NCBI RefSeq assembly: GCF_001650195.1
Contig: NZ_LXYR01000020.1
Span: 1 to 64,000 of the forward strand
Reading direction: 5' to 3'
Origin: Phormidesmis priestleyi BC1401
GTDB lineage: Bacteria > Cyanobacteriota > Cyanobacteriia > Leptolyngbyales > Leptolyngbyaceae
Length of the DNA: 64,000 nt
Of the stretch, positions 47,394 through 57,006 are shown piece after piece. The position numbers were made by a program, and so were the translations under genes. The notes below the pieces were generated by a model. That model was not told the DNA's origin, searched no databases, and worked only from the letters and a program-made list of their open reading frames with translations. Each line of letters opens with the position of its first letter. The first letter of the stretch is position 1.

Positions 47394-49658
47394 TTACGCT
47401 TCGATCACTACCCGCAGATTTCCGCGTTTTTTGGAGACGCGGCAGGCAGTTGAGGAACCCGATCGCTCAAACTCCAGATCTAGCAAGGTCGAACCGACGC
47501 GCAAATTCTGCAATCCTAAGTAGTTAATTGACTCAGGCAAGGCAGGGTCAATAATTCGCAGATAGTTGCTCGGCGCATCGGGGACTAGATTCACAATCAT
47601 GTGAACAAGCTGAAAAATGCTGCCTGTTGCCCACGCTTGCGGCGAACACGCAACCGGATATTGAACAGGCTCATTGTCATCGGTGCGATCGTAGCCGCAA
47701 AATAACTCTGGCGGTCGTTGATAAGCCTGGTATCGCGTCATGTCGAGCAAGCCTTCACACAGTTCTAACGCTTGATCAACGAGACCGAGAGAACGCAGCC
47801 CGATCGCAACCATTGCATTGTCGTGAGGCCACACCGAGCCGATGTGATAGCCCATCGGATTGTAGGCGGGCGACGACTTGCTGAGGGTGCGAATGCCCCA
47901 ACCGTTAAACATATCAGGCGCGCGCAACCGTTCTGCCACGCTATAGGCTCTCTCTGGCGTGAAGATGCCCAAATTTAGACAGTGACCTGGATTGGAGGTA
48001 ATGCTGTCTACGTGCTTACCGTCTCCATCTAACGCCAGCGCACAGAAATCTTGATCATCCATCCAAAAATCTCGGTTAAAGCGGACTTTGAGATCTCTGG
48101 CTTCTTCTTCCCAACGATCGGCGAGGTCAATGCGCTTTTTCATGCGAGCGATCTGACTCAACCGGACTTTTGCAGCGTAGACATAGCCCTGCACTTCGCA
48201 GAGGGTGATCGCGCCGAGTGCCAGTTGCCCTTTGCGATTGACGATGCAGTTGCTCGAATCTTTCCAGCCCTGGTTATCGAGTCCGCGTTTTGATTTGCGG
48301 GCATAGCTGAGATACCCCGTTTCTTTGAGGTTGCGATCGCACCAATCCATCGCGGCGATCGCATTGTCCCATAAGAGATCGAGAGTTTCATAGTCAGCAG
48401 TCCAGGCAAAATATTCGGCGTAGAGCATCAGCCAGAGCGGGGTTGCATCCACCGTGCCATAGTAGGGCGTGTGGGGGATTTCTTGACAGCGTGCCATCTC
48501 CCCAAAGCGAATCTCGTGCAGGATTTTACCAGGCTGTTCTTCGCGCCACTCGTCTTCGACTTTGCCCTGGTAATGAGCCAAGATTGTGAGCGTTTCACGA
48601 GCAATTTGGGGGTCGAGTAGCAAAGTTTGGGAAGCCGCAATAATCGAGTCGCGACCAAATAGCGTTGAAAACCACGGAACTCCGGCTGAGAGGGCTTTTC
48701 CTTTGCCAAAAGTCTGTCGCAGTAGATAGACATCTTGCTCGGCGCGTTCAATAACTCGGTTGAAGGTGGTTTTGTCCGATCGGATCTGAGTCACCTGCTG
48801 CTGCCAGGTGTGTTCCTCCATCACCTCTGCTGCTTTTGCCTGACCCAGCGTTCGGGGGGCATCGACGTTTGAAACCGATCGCCCATTACTCAACATCTGT
48901 AAGCGATAGCTGAGAATTTTGGTTTCGTGAGACTCTAGCTGAAGCTGCCAGATCGCCGTATAGCCTTTAAAGCAGTCGGGCTGATGGTGGAGAAATTGAA
49001 TCCGCGATTCTAGCAGGGCGTTGTCTAAGCCTAAATAAGCCAGCACCAACTCGACGGGCATTCCTTCAGAGACTCGTAGCGCAAACCGGGGTTCTGACTC
49101 TGCTGAAGGCTCGATCGGATGATCGGGCAATTGCCGCAATAGCTGACCGCGCTGAGTCCGATCGAACCCTCTGACCTCAAACAAATCAATGAAGTCGGCA
49201 TCAAAGCTAACGCTGAGTTCAAAACTCACGGCTTCGGTGCTGTAGTTAGAGATTTCAATCTCTTCAAATAAGCCGCCGTTTAGGACGAGTTCGCGCTTGA
49301 TGCCGATATTTTCTGCTGAGACTTTTTCGTCTAACCGGGGATTGGTACACAGCACGGAGAGGGCAAATCCTTTTTCAGCCGTGCTGCTCAACAGAATGGG
49401 CGATCGTCCATCGATCTGCAATTCTAAACGGCTTAAAAATCGAGTGTCATTGCAAAATAGCCCCATGCTGCTGTTGCGCCCGTCGTCAGCAGAGCCACCG
49501 ATGTTGCCGAAGGTGTCAGTCAGCAGAAACATGTCGTCGTCTTTGAGCGTCAGCACGGGCTGCGGACGATCATTTAAAACGCACGCCCAGTCTGGCAGAG
49601 GCAATTGATCAGCAGGGGCAAACTTTCTGCCATCAAGTTCAATAATATCTAAAGTCAT
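47394..49658 (-). CDS. Amylo-alpha-1,6-glucosidase / glycogen-debranching-type protein
   Basis: 754 residues. The N-terminal domain (residues about 20-230) is a glycogen-debranching N-terminal beta domain (LTDTFGNIGGSADDGRNSSM, LFCNDTRFLSRLEL). The C-terminal half is an (alpha/alpha)6 toroid glycosidase (VPWFSTLFGRDSIIAASQTL, YYGTVDATPLWLMLYAEYFA, PMGYHIGSVWPHDNAM). These proteins act on glycogen or other alpha-glucans, or on glucosylated osmolytes. Start taken at ATG 49658 (MTLDIIELDGRKFAP); the frame is open for 31 more codons upstream, but that stretch looks non-coding. The gene is alone on the minus strand, convergent with the apc operon. Confidence 0.88.
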   Translation of the reverse strand: MTLDIIELDGRKFAPADQLPLPDWACVLNDRPQPVLTLKDDDMFLLTDTFGNIGGSADDGRNSSMGLFCNDTRFLSRLELQIDGRSPILLSSTAEKGFALSVLCTNPRLDEKVSAENIGIKRELVLNGGLFEEIEISNYSTEAVSFELSVSFDADFIDLFEVRGFDRTQRGQLLRQLPDHPIEPSAESEPRFALRVSEGMPVELVLAYLGLDNALLESRIQFLHHQPDCFKGYTAIWQLQLESHETKILSYRLQMLSNGRSVSNVDAPRTLGQAKAAEVMEEHTWQQQVTQIRSDKTTFNRVIERAEQDVYLLRQTFGKGKALSAGVPWFSTLFGRDSIIAASQTLLLDPQIARETLTILAHYQGKVEDEWREEQPGKILHEIRFGEMARCQEIPHTPYYGTVDATPLWLMLYAEYFAWTADYETLDLLWDNAIAAMDWCDRNLKETGYLSYARKSKRGLDNQGWKDSSNCIVNRKGQLALGAITLCEVQGYVYAAKVRLSQIARMKKRIDLADRWEEEARDLKVRFNRDFWMDDQDFCALALDGDGKHVDSITSNPGHCLNLGIFTPERAYSVAERLRAPDMFNGWGIRTLSKSSPAYNPMGYHIGSVWPHDNAMVAIGLRSLGLVDQALELCEGLLDMTRYQAYQRPPELFCGYDRTDDNEPVQYPVACSPQAWATGSIFQLVHMIVNLVPDAPSNYLRIIDPALPESINYLGLQNLRVGSTLLDLEFERSGSSTACRVSKKRGNLRVVIEA

Positions 49659-49808
49659 GAAATCAATCTTTTCCAGTGGAGCGTAGAGAGTTCTGGAATT
49701 AAATTTAGTCTGGTTTGGGCTGAAGATCTTGGGAGTTTTAGCGTAAATCAAGATCTCATGACTCTACGAGTTAACCGATGTCAAAATGATCACCCGTAAA
49801 TACTGTTG

Positions 49809-49997
49809 TCAAGTCAAAATTTGATAAACCTGAGTCAACAATTCCTCGCTTGAGAGCGAGTGCGGCAATACAGAAGCCGCCATCTCGTGCAGGAGGGCTA
49901 ACACTGAGAAAACGTCTTGCGGCTCAGAATTCTCTCTCATCCCAGAACGATGAGCGGGGATCAGAAAGTCACTGAGAGAGGCAGTCTGCACTACCAT
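49809..49997 (-). CDS. Possible small protein, unknown
   Basis: 62 codons from an ATG, no recognised domain. The sequence has a plausible helical end (VFSVLALLHEMAASVLPHSL) but no clear Shine-Dalgarno and no family evidence. It may be chance reading in the region before kaiA. Confidence 0.25.
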   Translation of the reverse strand: MVVQTASLSDFLIPAHRSGMRENSEPQDVFSVLALLHEMAASVLPHSLSSEELLTQVYQILT

Positions 49998-50364
49998 GAA
50001 AAACTCGTCAAACTGTGAGATAAACCAAAAACTAGCGCCAAGTGTTTATAGAGTGGTGATTCGACAGTTTTATACGGATACTGAAGCGGGAAACAAATTT
50101 AGATATTCCATTTTCTAGGCGGGCTTTGGGAAAAACCAAATTATTGCAGGGATGCCATGAACAGCAACGAACTTGGACACGGCTCAGAATGGGTGTAGAG
50201 CTTGAGTTCTAAGTCGATCGTGGTGACAGATTGAGCAGCCTGCGCCCATTTTTGTGTAACGATCGTTAATCAAACATCGTATTCTTAAATAAGTATTAAG
50301 CAGCGAGTTAAAAATCTTGCTGCGAAGACTTTTGAGACTTTAGCAGCCGATTTTCAACTCGATC
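49998..50364 (+). promoter_or_regulatory. Region upstream of kaiA with palindrome
   Basis: 367 bases without a gene, presumably holding the kaiA promoter. The perfect palindrome TAACGATCGTTA lies at 50257-50268, about 97 bases before the kaiA start. An AT-rich stretch (TTCTTAAATAAGTATTAAG) follows and could carry the -10 region. No experimentally known clock box can be recognised. Confidence 0.35.
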
Positions 50365-51336
50365 GTGCTTCACTTCGTCAGAAGTCCATTCCACTTTTTT
50401 CTTATTCCGTGGGTCTATTTAGCCTTGACAGCCTCACCGTTTAGCGTCCACCGTCCGCAGAGATTTGTTTGCGTCTTCCTAGATTCGAGTCAGTTGGCTC
50501 AGTCAGTTCAGCAGGTTCTGAGCCGTGACGCACTTCAAGAAGAACGCTACACCGTCACCCTACCCCAGTCTGATCAAGCGTTCTTCTCATTGATTGAGCA
50601 ACAGCGGCAGCATCTAGACTGTTTGATTTTGCAGAACGGCTCTAAACTGCCGCGCCTGATTGCTTGGCTGCACAACCACTCAACCCTGTTGCCAACCATT
50701 ATCTTAGAGGCAACGTCAGAAGTCTATTCGGGGATTGCGGCGTTAGAGGCGCAGTTAATCTTTTTCTATCATTCAGCAGAAATTAGGCTGGCTCTCAATA
50801 AAGTAGAGGAGACTGCCGAATTTATTGATCAGGCGATCGACGAATTTCTCAACCTCTCGCCATCGTGTCGTCTGTCTGACCCCTCGTCTAAACCAGATCT
50901 CACCACCGATCTCAGCCCTCAAAACTTTTTGCTGTTGCATCAGCGGCGGTTGACTGAGAAGCTAAAACGATCGGGCTATCTAGGAATTTATGACAAGCGC
51001 AACCCTAAGACGTTTTTGCGATGTCTACCGCTGGCTGAACGAGAACAGTTTTTAAGTCAGTTGCGGCTCGATTATCGGGCGATCGTTTTGAATTACTTCA
51101 TGAATGACAGTCGGCTAAATCAAAGAATTGATGACTTTGTAAATACGATTTTCTTTGCTGATATCCCCGTCGCTCAGATTGTTGAAATTCACATGGAACT
51201 AATGGATGACTTTGCCAAACAGCTAAAATTAGAGGGGCGCAGCGAAGATATTTTGCTCGATTATCGATTGACTTTGATTGATACGATCGCGCATGTATGT
51301 GAAATGTATCGGCGATCGATTCCCAGACAGTCTTAA
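50365..51336 (+). CDS. kaiA: Circadian clock protein KaiA
   Basis: Stimulates KaiC autophosphorylation by binding its C-terminal tail. The N-terminal pseudo-receiver starts around FVCVFLDSSQLAQSV. The C-terminal four-helix dimer and KaiC-binding domain carries YLGIYDKRNPKTFLRCLP, VEIHMELMDDFAKQLK and ILLDYRLTLIDTIAHVCEMY, all highly conserved. A full-length KaiA, unlike the short form of Nostoc. No ATG is available near the domain start. The GTG at 50365 gives 323 residues with about 30 extra hydrophobic N-terminal residues; TTG at 50425 would remove 20 of them. The start is therefore uncertain. Confidence 0.95.
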   Translation: MLHFVRSPFHFFLIPWVYLALTASPFSVHRPQRFVCVFLDSSQLAQSVQQVLSRDALQEERYTVTLPQSDQAFFSLIEQQRQHLDCLILQNGSKLPRLIAWLHNHSTLLPTIILEATSEVYSGIAALEAQLIFFYHSAEIRLALNKVEETAEFIDQAIDEFLNLSPSCRLSDPSSKPDLTTDLSPQNFLLLHQRRLTEKLKRSGYLGIYDKRNPKTFLRCLPLAEREQFLSQLRLDYRAIVLNYFMNDSRLNQRIDDFVNTIFFADIPVAQIVEIHMELMDDFAKQLKLEGRSEDILLDYRLTLIDTIAHVCEMYRRSIPRQS

Positions 51337-51393
51337 AATTTGCAAATGAAGTTTTATTGATCCGCGGCTGGCTTTTAAAGCTTCCTAGAAACC

Positions 51394-51708
51394 ATGAGTC
51401 CACTAAAGAAAATCTACGTTCTCAAGCTCTATGTCGCTGGAAACACGCCTAACTCGGTTCGAGCGCTCAAAACGTTAAACAATATTTTAGAGAAAGAATT
51501 TCAAGGAGTTTATGCGCTGAAAGTGATTGACGTACTCAAGAATCCGCAGTTAGCCGAGGAAGATAAGATTTTAGCAACGCCGACGTTAGCCAAGATTTTG
51601 CCGCCCCCTGTTCGTAAAATTATTGGCGACCTTTCAGATAGAGAAAAAGTCTTAATCGGACTCGATCTCCTCTACGAAGATCTTCGGGAAGAGGAAGCCG
51701 ATGGCTAG
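51394..51708 (+). CDS. kaiB: Circadian clock protein KaiB
   Basis: 104-residue fold-switching protein that binds phosphorylated KaiC at night and sequesters KaiA. The thioredoxin-like sequence [20 protein letters not shown] and [20 protein letters not shown] are diagnostic. Length matches the usual 102-108. ATG start 57 bases after kaiA; kaiC follows after 105 bases. Confidence 0.97.
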   Translation: MSPLKKIYVLKLYVAGNTPNSVRALKTLNNILEKEFQGVYALKVIDVLKNPQLAEEDKILATPTLAKILPPPVRKIIGDLSDREKVLIGLDLLYEDLREEEADG

Positions 51709-51813
51709 AAAAGCTGGCTAGAAAACTCTCGATAGACAATCTTTAGTAAACAAATTTAATGCAGTCGCCTTTAGTTTTAGACGCTTGCGGCTCTGGTTTG
51801 AACCACACCTCTT

Positions 51814-53367
51814 ATGAATCAAACGAATCAAAGCGAATCGCACAATCAAGTAGAAACGTCAGGCATTCAAAAAATTCGTACCCTGATTGAGGGCTTTGAT
51901 GACATTAGTCATGGAGGCTTGCCTATCGGTCGCACCACCCTAATTAGCGGCACATCTGGCACCGGGAAAACCCTCTTTTCGGCTCAGTTTCTCTACAACG
52001 GGATTACCCAATTTGACGAGCCAGGAATTTTTGTCACCTTTGAAGAATCCCCGGCAGATATCATCACAAATGCGTTGAGCTTTGGGTGGGATCTCCAGAA
52101 ATTTATCGACGAAGGGAAGCTGTTTATTCTTGATGCGTCCCCCGATCCCGAAGGGCAGGATGTGGTGGGAAACTTTGATTTATCGGCTCTAATCGAGCGA
52201 ATTCAGTACGCCATTCGCAAATATAAAGCGCGGCGGGTGTCGATCGACTCGGTGACAGCGGTGTTTCAACAATATGATGCGGCGGGTGTGGTGCGTCGAG
52301 AGATTTTTCGATTGGTGGCACGACTCAAGCAGGTGGGCGTGACCACGATTATGACCACTGAACGAATTGATGAATATGGTCAGGTGGCTCGATTTGGGGT
52401 CGAAGAGTTTGTCTCCGACAACGTAGTCATTGTGCGAAATGTTTTAGAGGGTGAGCGGCGCAGACGGACGGTTGAAGTGCTCAAACTGCGCGGCACCACC
52501 CACATGAAGGGTGAATATCCCTTCACAATCACCAATCAAGGGATCAATATTTTCCCACTCGGAGCGATGCGCCTGACTCAGCGATCGTCCAACATCCGCG
52601 TCTCGTCGGGGGTGACGATGCTCGATACGATGTGTGGCGGCGGCTTTTTTAAAGACTCGATTATTTTAACCACTGGGGCGACTGGCACCGGGAAAACGCT
52701 GCTGGTCAGCAAGTTCTTGCAGGAAGCGTGTCAGAGGGGCGATCGAGCCATCTTGTTTGCTTACGAAGAGTCTCGCGCTCAACTGTCTCGCAACGCCTAT
52801 TCGTGGGGCATCGACTTTGAAGATTTAGAGCAAAAAGGCTTGCTCAAAATCATTTGTGCCTATCCTGAGTCGGCAGGGTTAGAAGATCACTTGCAGATTA
52901 TTAAGTCAGAGATTGCCGAATTTAAGCCCTCGCGGATCGCGATCGATTCACTCTCTGCCCTTGCCCGTGGAGTCAGTAATAACGCCTTTCGTCAGTTTGT
53001 GATCGGTTTGGCAGGCTTCGCTAAGCAAGAAGAGATTACCGGATTCTTCACCAACACTACCGATCAGTTTATGGGTTCTCACTCGATCACTGACTCCCAC
53101 ATTTCGACGATCACCGACACGATCATCATGCTGCAATATGTGGAGATTCGCGGTGAGATGTCTCGTGCGCTCAACGTTTTTAAGATGCGCGGCTCCTGGC
53201 ACGACAAAGGCATCCGTGAATACACCATCAGCGCTCAAGGTCCAGACATCAAAGGCTCGTTCCGCAACTTTGAGGGCATCATCAGCGGTTCACCGACTCG
53301 AATTGCGGTCGATGAAAAGACGGATTTGTCTCGGATTATTAACAGCGTCAAAGACGGAGACTCATGA
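51814..53367 (+). CDS. kaiC: Circadian clock ATPase/kinase KaiC
   Basis: 517-residue double RecA-fold protein. CI has Walker [11 protein letters not shown] and catalytic Glu pair TFEESP; CII has [10 protein letters not shown] and FAYEESR. The phosphorylation sites Ser431 and Thr432 are in place in SHISTITDT, at exactly the reference numbering. The CII C-terminus ([18 protein letters not shown]) is the KaiA-binding tail. The hexamer counts time through its phosphorylation cycle. ATG start. Its last four bases overlap the purE start. Confidence 0.98.
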   Translation: MNQTNQSESHNQVETSGIQKIRTLIEGFDDISHGGLPIGRTTLISGTSGTGKTLFSAQFLYNGITQFDEPGIFVTFEESPADIITNALSFGWDLQKFIDEGKLFILDASPDPEGQDVVGNFDLSALIERIQYAIRKYKARRVSIDSVTAVFQQYDAAGVVRREIFRLVARLKQVGVTTIMTTERIDEYGQVARFGVEEFVSDNVVIVRNVLEGERRRRTVEVLKLRGTTHMKGEYPFTITNQGINIFPLGAMRLTQRSSNIRVSSGVTMLDTMCGGGFFKDSIILTTGATGTGKTLLVSKFLQEACQRGDRAILFAYEESRAQLSRNAYSWGIDFEDLEQKGLLKIICAYPESAGLEDHLQIIKSEIAEFKPSRIAIDSLSALARGVSNNAFRQFVIGLAGFAKQEEITGFFTNTTDQFMGSHSITDSHISTITDTIIMLQYVEIRGEMSRALNVFKMRGSWHDKGIREYTISAQGPDIKGSFRNFEGIISGSPTRIAVDEKTDLSRIINSVKDGDS

Positions 53368-53879
53368 CTCAACCGCTAATCGGGATTATTATGGGCAGTG
53401 ACTCAGACTTGCTCACCATGCAAGGCGCGATCGCAGCCTGTGAAGAATTTAATGTACCTCATGAAGTGAGCATTGTCTCAGCTCATCGCACCCCCGATCG
53501 CATGGTGGACTATGCCAAGCAAGCCCATCTCCGCGGACTCAAAGTAATCATCGCAGGCGCAGGCGGCGCCGCCCATCTGCCCGGAATGGTCGCTGCCTTA
53601 ACGCCTCTGCCTGTGATTGGTGTGCCCGTGTCGAGTCGGCACCTCCAAGGCGTAGATTCTTTGTATTCGATCGTGCAAATGCCTGCCGGAATTCCAGTGG
53701 CGACGGTGGCGATTGGCAATGCTAAAAATGCGGGTTTGTTAGCGGTGCAGATACTTGCAAGTCACGATCCCGATCTGCTAGCACAGGTTCAGCGCTATCG
53801 TCAAAGTCTCGCTGATTCAGTGATGGAAAAACAAGCCAAGCTAGACGAGGTAGGCTACAAAAAATATCTGGAATCTTGA
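53364..53879 (+). CDS. purE: N5-carboxyaminoimidazole ribonucleotide mutase
   Basis: Class I PurE moves the carboxyl group of N5-CAIR to form CAIR in purine synthesis. [42 protein letters not shown] and [17 protein letters not shown] are the classic motifs. 171 residues, normal. Its ATGA start overlaps the kaiC stop by four bases, so it is probably translated from the kai transcript by coupling. That would place a purine step under clock-gene expression, as inference. Confidence 0.96.
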   Translation: MTQPLIGIIMGSDSDLLTMQGAIAACEEFNVPHEVSIVSAHRTPDRMVDYAKQAHLRGLKVIIAGAGGAAHLPGMVAALTPLPVIGVPVSSRHLQGVDSLYSIVQMPAGIPVATVAIGNAKNAGLLAVQILASHDPDLLAQVQRYRQSLADSVMEKQAKLDEVGYKKYLES

Positions 53880-53899
53880 TACCAATCCACCTTTTTGCT

Positions 53900-54838
53900 T
53901 CACCCGAAAACGCTGAGGGTGAGTTGGGCAGCTAGCTTTTCTAGAAGAAAAAGTCCGGCAACCGAGTTTCCGGTGGGGTCGATCGCCGGACTGTACCCCG
54001 CGATCGCGCCCTGTTTAGGAACGATTGATAACAATGCTCCACTCACGCCTGACTTGGTAGGCAATCCGACCCGAACGGCAAATGCACCCGATGCTTCATA
54101 GAGTCCACAAGTCAGCATTAGGGCATTGACGATTTGCTGATGCTGTCGAGCAATCTTATAGGGCGACGCGAGGAGTAAGCCTAATCGTGCCAAATCTTCG
54201 ACCGTTCCTGATAGACAGCAGATGTGATTATAAGTATCTAGCGCTGTCTCGACGGACGTTAAATGCCCAGCTTGTGAGAGCATATTTGCAATCGCTCGGT
54301 TCGATTCATTCGCCATCGATCGCACCGAGGTCAGCATGGCTTGATCTAGCGTCAGATGGGCATCTGCGAGGCGGTTGAGCCATTCACACAACCCTTCACA
54401 TCGAGCCGCGCCCTCTTTTCCAGGCAGCAGAGACGCTAGGGCGATCGCTCCACTGTTAATCATCGGGTTGCGGGGATGCCCGCGATCGGCACTCAGTTGC
54501 GTGAGCGAGTGAAACGGCTGATCAGAGGGCTGCATCCCCACTTGCTTGAAAACTTCATCCGCGCCAAGTCGCTCTAATGCAAACAGCAGCAAAAATGGCT
54601 TAATCACGCTCATTAAGGCAAACGGTTGTTTGACTTCACCTGCCGAAATCGTGTTTCCGATCGTAGTTTGAATCTGAACCGCAACCGTATTGGGTCTTGT
54701 TTGAGCAAGAAGCGGAATATAGTCAGGCAGCCGTCCTAGTTGCGCTCTTGTTTTTGCAATCGCGACCCAGGCATCTAATTGATCCTGAGTTAAGGCATTC
54801 AGTCCTACCAAAGAATTGTTCAATGTCAATGCCTTCAA
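53900..54838 (-). CDS. glsA: Glutaminase A
   Basis: Serine-dependent beta-lactamase-like fold enzyme hydrolysing glutamine to glutamate and ammonia. The SxxK nucleophile is SVIKPFLL; DRGHPRNPMINSGAI and the VEDLARLGLLLAS region are conserved, as is the end VGLPTKSGVSGALLSIVP. 312 residues from TTG at 54838. There is no ATG at the N-terminus, and several TTG codons (54838, 54829, 54823) could start it. Convergent with purE, 20 bases apart. Confidence 0.9.
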   Translation of the reverse strand: MKALTLNNSLVGLNALTQDQLDAWVAIAKTRAQLGRLPDYIPLLAQTRPNTVAVQIQTTIGNTISAGEVKQPFALMSVIKPFLLLFALERLGADEVFKQVGMQPSDQPFHSLTQLSADRGHPRNPMINSGAIALASLLPGKEGAARCEGLCEWLNRLADAHLTLDQAMLTSVRSMANESNRAIANMLSQAGHLTSVETALDTYNHICCLSGTVEDLARLGLLLASPYKIARQHQQIVNALMLTCGLYEASGAFAVRVGLPTKSGVSGALLSIVPKQGAIAGYSPAIDPTGNSVAGLFLLEKLAAQLTLSVFG

Positions 54839-54884
54839 TCTCTAGCTTCTCGCGTCAGGGAGAATTAGACATGAGATTCACAGT

Positions 54885-55208
54885 CTAGACTCTAAATTCG
54901 TCGGTTTCTTCGGTGTATTCGATCGGCAGTATTACCATCAAATTATCGCTGGGGCGCGGGATGTAGTGAGAAGACAGGAAAAGCTTATCGCCTTCTTTGT
55001 TGGAGTGAATTTTTTTAGCGGCTTCGATGCCCGCCTCGACTGCCATCTTGACTTCGGACACATTTCCTCGAACAATAATCGTCACGTAGGCACCGCTGAC
55101 TTTCTCCATATTGACCAAGGTGACACGGGCAGCTTTTACCATCACATCCGCAACCGCCAGTGCTGGAGGTAAACCCCGCACTTCCACCATTCCAACGGCG
55201 TTACCCAT
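54885..55208 (-). CDS. CcmK-type BMC-domain carboxysome shell protein
   Basis: 107-residue single BMC domain that forms hexameric shell tiles: AVGMVEVRGLPPALAVADVM, MVKAARVTLVNMEKVSGAYV, IIVRGNVSEVKMAVEAGIEA and an extended C-terminus after LPIEYTEET. The pore loop reads KVSGAY where the main CcmK1/2 tiles have KIGSG. A six-residue insertion (HSNKEGDKLFLSS) precedes SHYIPRP. These differences and the lack of other ccm genes nearby mark a satellite CcmK (CcmK3-6 class). ATG start. Confidence 0.88.
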   Translation of the reverse strand: MGNAVGMVEVRGLPPALAVADVMVKAARVTLVNMEKVSGAYVTIIVRGNVSEVKMAVEAGIEAAKKIHSNKEGDKLFLSSHYIPRPSDNLMVILPIEYTEETDEFRV

Positions 55209-55300
55209 ACTAATTTCCCTTTCGATCTCGCGACGATACCATCACTCATTCTACGCAGGTTCTATGGCTTTTTTGCAATCAGCCAGATCTTTCGCGTCAA

Positions 55301-56098
55301 TCAAATTTCGTCTGGATTCACCCCCATGGCTCGTAGGCATTCAGCTAGATGATCTGCCCGTTGCCGTTCTGCGTCTGCCCGTTGCCGTTCTGCGTCTGCT
55401 CGTTCGGCTCCAGTGAGAATAATTTGCCCATCGCGATCGCACCACCGCAACCACAGCCGAGTGACTTCTTCTTCAAACTGCCCCGACCAAAGCGTGAGTC
55501 CTAATCCCACCTCCTCTAAACAAATCGACTGCCCAACTTCGCTCATTCCCTGATGGGGGGTCAACTCTGTATAGCGACCTGATACATTCGACCAGACCCG
55601 TAACAGCGCCCCGTTCATCTCGTTTTGACCCTGAATCTGTTGCAGTGGGTCAAACACAACGTAGTAGGGAATGCGGATTTGAGCGTACAAATCTTTCTTG
55701 ATCGTCGTCTTTCCCTTTTGCTGCGACTTTCGGCTCAGGGTGAGTTCGTCGCCTTCTTGATTGGAGACAATCTCAACGCAGACTTCTGGCGGCTTGCCAA
55801 ACTCCCAGACAAAATACGAGCGGTTTTGTTTTTTGGAAAAGTCGTCCGCGCACTGCACTCCTAGACTCAGCATCATATCGGGCACGACCGGATCGCCCTT
55901 GAGTTTGTAGAAAAGTCCTACATTAGCAGCCGCGAGGAACGGTGGAGATAATGCTTTGGAACTGTAGAGCGGTTCTACTAACAGTCGTTGCTGCTTTTCA
56001 GATTGAAGGTTGTCCACGGGCGTATCGTCCTCGATCGTCAGATGGCTGATGTCAAGCTCAGTGACGATTTCTTCATCGTTGACAAGCTGTTGAGTCAT
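55301..56098 (-). CDS. Uma2-family endonuclease-like protein (DUF820)
   Basis: 265 residues. The PD-(D/E)xK-type core: GDPVVPDMMLSLG with the catalytic Asp, PPEVCVEIVSNQEGDEL with Glu, and KKDLYAQIRIPYYVVFDPL with Lys. Amplified family in cyanobacteria, of unknown cellular role. The C-terminus carries an Ala-Asp-Ala-Glu-Arg-Gln-Arg tandem repeat coil. ATG start. Same strand as the BMC gene and the hydrolase, 23 bases after the hydrolase stop. Confidence 0.88.
   Translation of the reverse strand: MTQQLVNDEEIVTELDISHLTIEDDTPVDNLQSEKQQRLLVEPLYSSKALSPPFLAAANVGLFYKLKGDPVVPDMMLSLGVQCADDFSKKQNRSYFVWEFGKPPEVCVEIVSNQEGDELTLSRKSQQKGKTTIKKDLYAQIRIPYYVVFDPLQQIQGQNEMNGALLRVWSNVSGRYTELTPHQGMSEVGQSICLEEVGLGLTLWSGQFEEEVTRLWLRWCDRDGQIILTGAERADAERQRADAERQRADHLAECLRAMGVNPDEI
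55353..55411. repeat. 21-bp tandem repeat in the Uma2 gene
   Basis: Two perfect 21-bp units (55353-55373 and 55374-55394) and a third degenerate partial one. Each encodes one heptad, ADAERQR, in the coiled-coil tail. Such in-frame heptad repeats near the end of Uma2 proteins vary in copy number between relatives. Confidence 0.85.
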
Positions 56099-56121
56099 GG
56101 GCAGTAACCAAACCCGATGCT

Positions 56122-57006
56122 TTATTGTCGTCCGAATCGGATGGTCTCAGCCGTGATCATTGGTTGTTCAAGATGGGGCACATGTCCGCAGTGCTGAATC
56201 CAATGCAGTTGGCTCGTTGGAATTGCGTCTCGAAATCGCTCTGCGTCTTGGGTGCCTAGAATTTGATCTGAGTCACCCCAGAGAATTAGCGTGGGCTGCG
56301 AAATCTGCGAAATCCTACCATTGAGAAAGTTATAGCCGCCGCTTTTGGTGAACGCAATGATCGATCGACTCCATCCAGACATCTGCAAATGCAGCGCGGC
56401 ACAAAGCTCGGCATCGGCAGTCACCAAGCGACGATCGGCATACGCTTTTAAACTCACTTGGCGACGAACTTTGGGCTGGCGCAAAAATTCGGTGGCTAAA
56501 TAACCGAGAGGCGGCACCAAAAACTTAGAGACAGCCGGACCTGCGGCAAATCCGGCACTGTCGATGAGAACGAGCTTTGCGACCGCTTCGGGATAGGTGA
56601 GCGCAAAATCGATCGCCGCCGCTCCGCCCATTGATGCCCCCACCAAAATCACGGGCTGGTCAATCAGAGTCTTCCAGAACGAGTGCAAATGAGTTTTGAT
56701 AGCCATCGGATTAAACGGGGCTGAGATCGGGCGATCGGTAAACCCAAATCCCAGTAAATCAACTGCCCAGGTGTCTTGCTGATCAGCCAGGATTGGCAGG
56801 AGTCGTCGAAACTCAAACACAGAGCTATCAAACCCGTGTAATAGCAAAATCGGAGTTCCGCCTGCACCTTGGTGAATGTAAGCCGTCTCGATCGAGTCTT
56901 CGATCAAAGGAGTCGCGATCGCATGACGAGTGATCTGATGAGCAATCGCGATCGAGGTTGCTTCGCTCAGACGGGCAACGTCAGCAGGTAAAAAATTCGC
57001 AAACAT
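56122..57006 (-). CDS. Alpha/beta-fold hydrolase
   Basis: 294 residues. HGFDSSVFEFRRLL is the oxyanion region, the nucleophile is Ser in VGASMGGAAA, the acid Asp is in LILWGDSDQILG, and the His is in IQHCGHVPHLEQP, so the catalytic triad is complete. A cap domain lies between about residues 145 and 215. The substrate is unknown. The start is taken at ATG 57006 (MFANFLPADVARL) with GAAGAG upstream; an ATG 16 codons earlier is also in frame. First gene of the Uma2/BMC strand group. Confidence 0.88.
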   Translation of the reverse strand: MFANFLPADVARLSEATSIAIAHQITRHAIATPLIEDSIETAYIHQGAGGTPILLLHGFDSSVFEFRRLLPILADQQDTWAVDLLGFGFTDRPISAPFNPMAIKTHLHSFWKTLIDQPVILVGASMGGAAAIDFALTYPEAVAKLVLIDSAGFAAGPAVSKFLVPPLGYLATEFLRQPKVRRQVSLKAYADRRLVTADAELCAALHLQMSGWSRSIIAFTKSGGYNFLNGRISQISQPTLILWGDSDQILGTQDAERFRDAIPTSQLHWIQHCGHVPHLEQPMITAETIRFGRQ

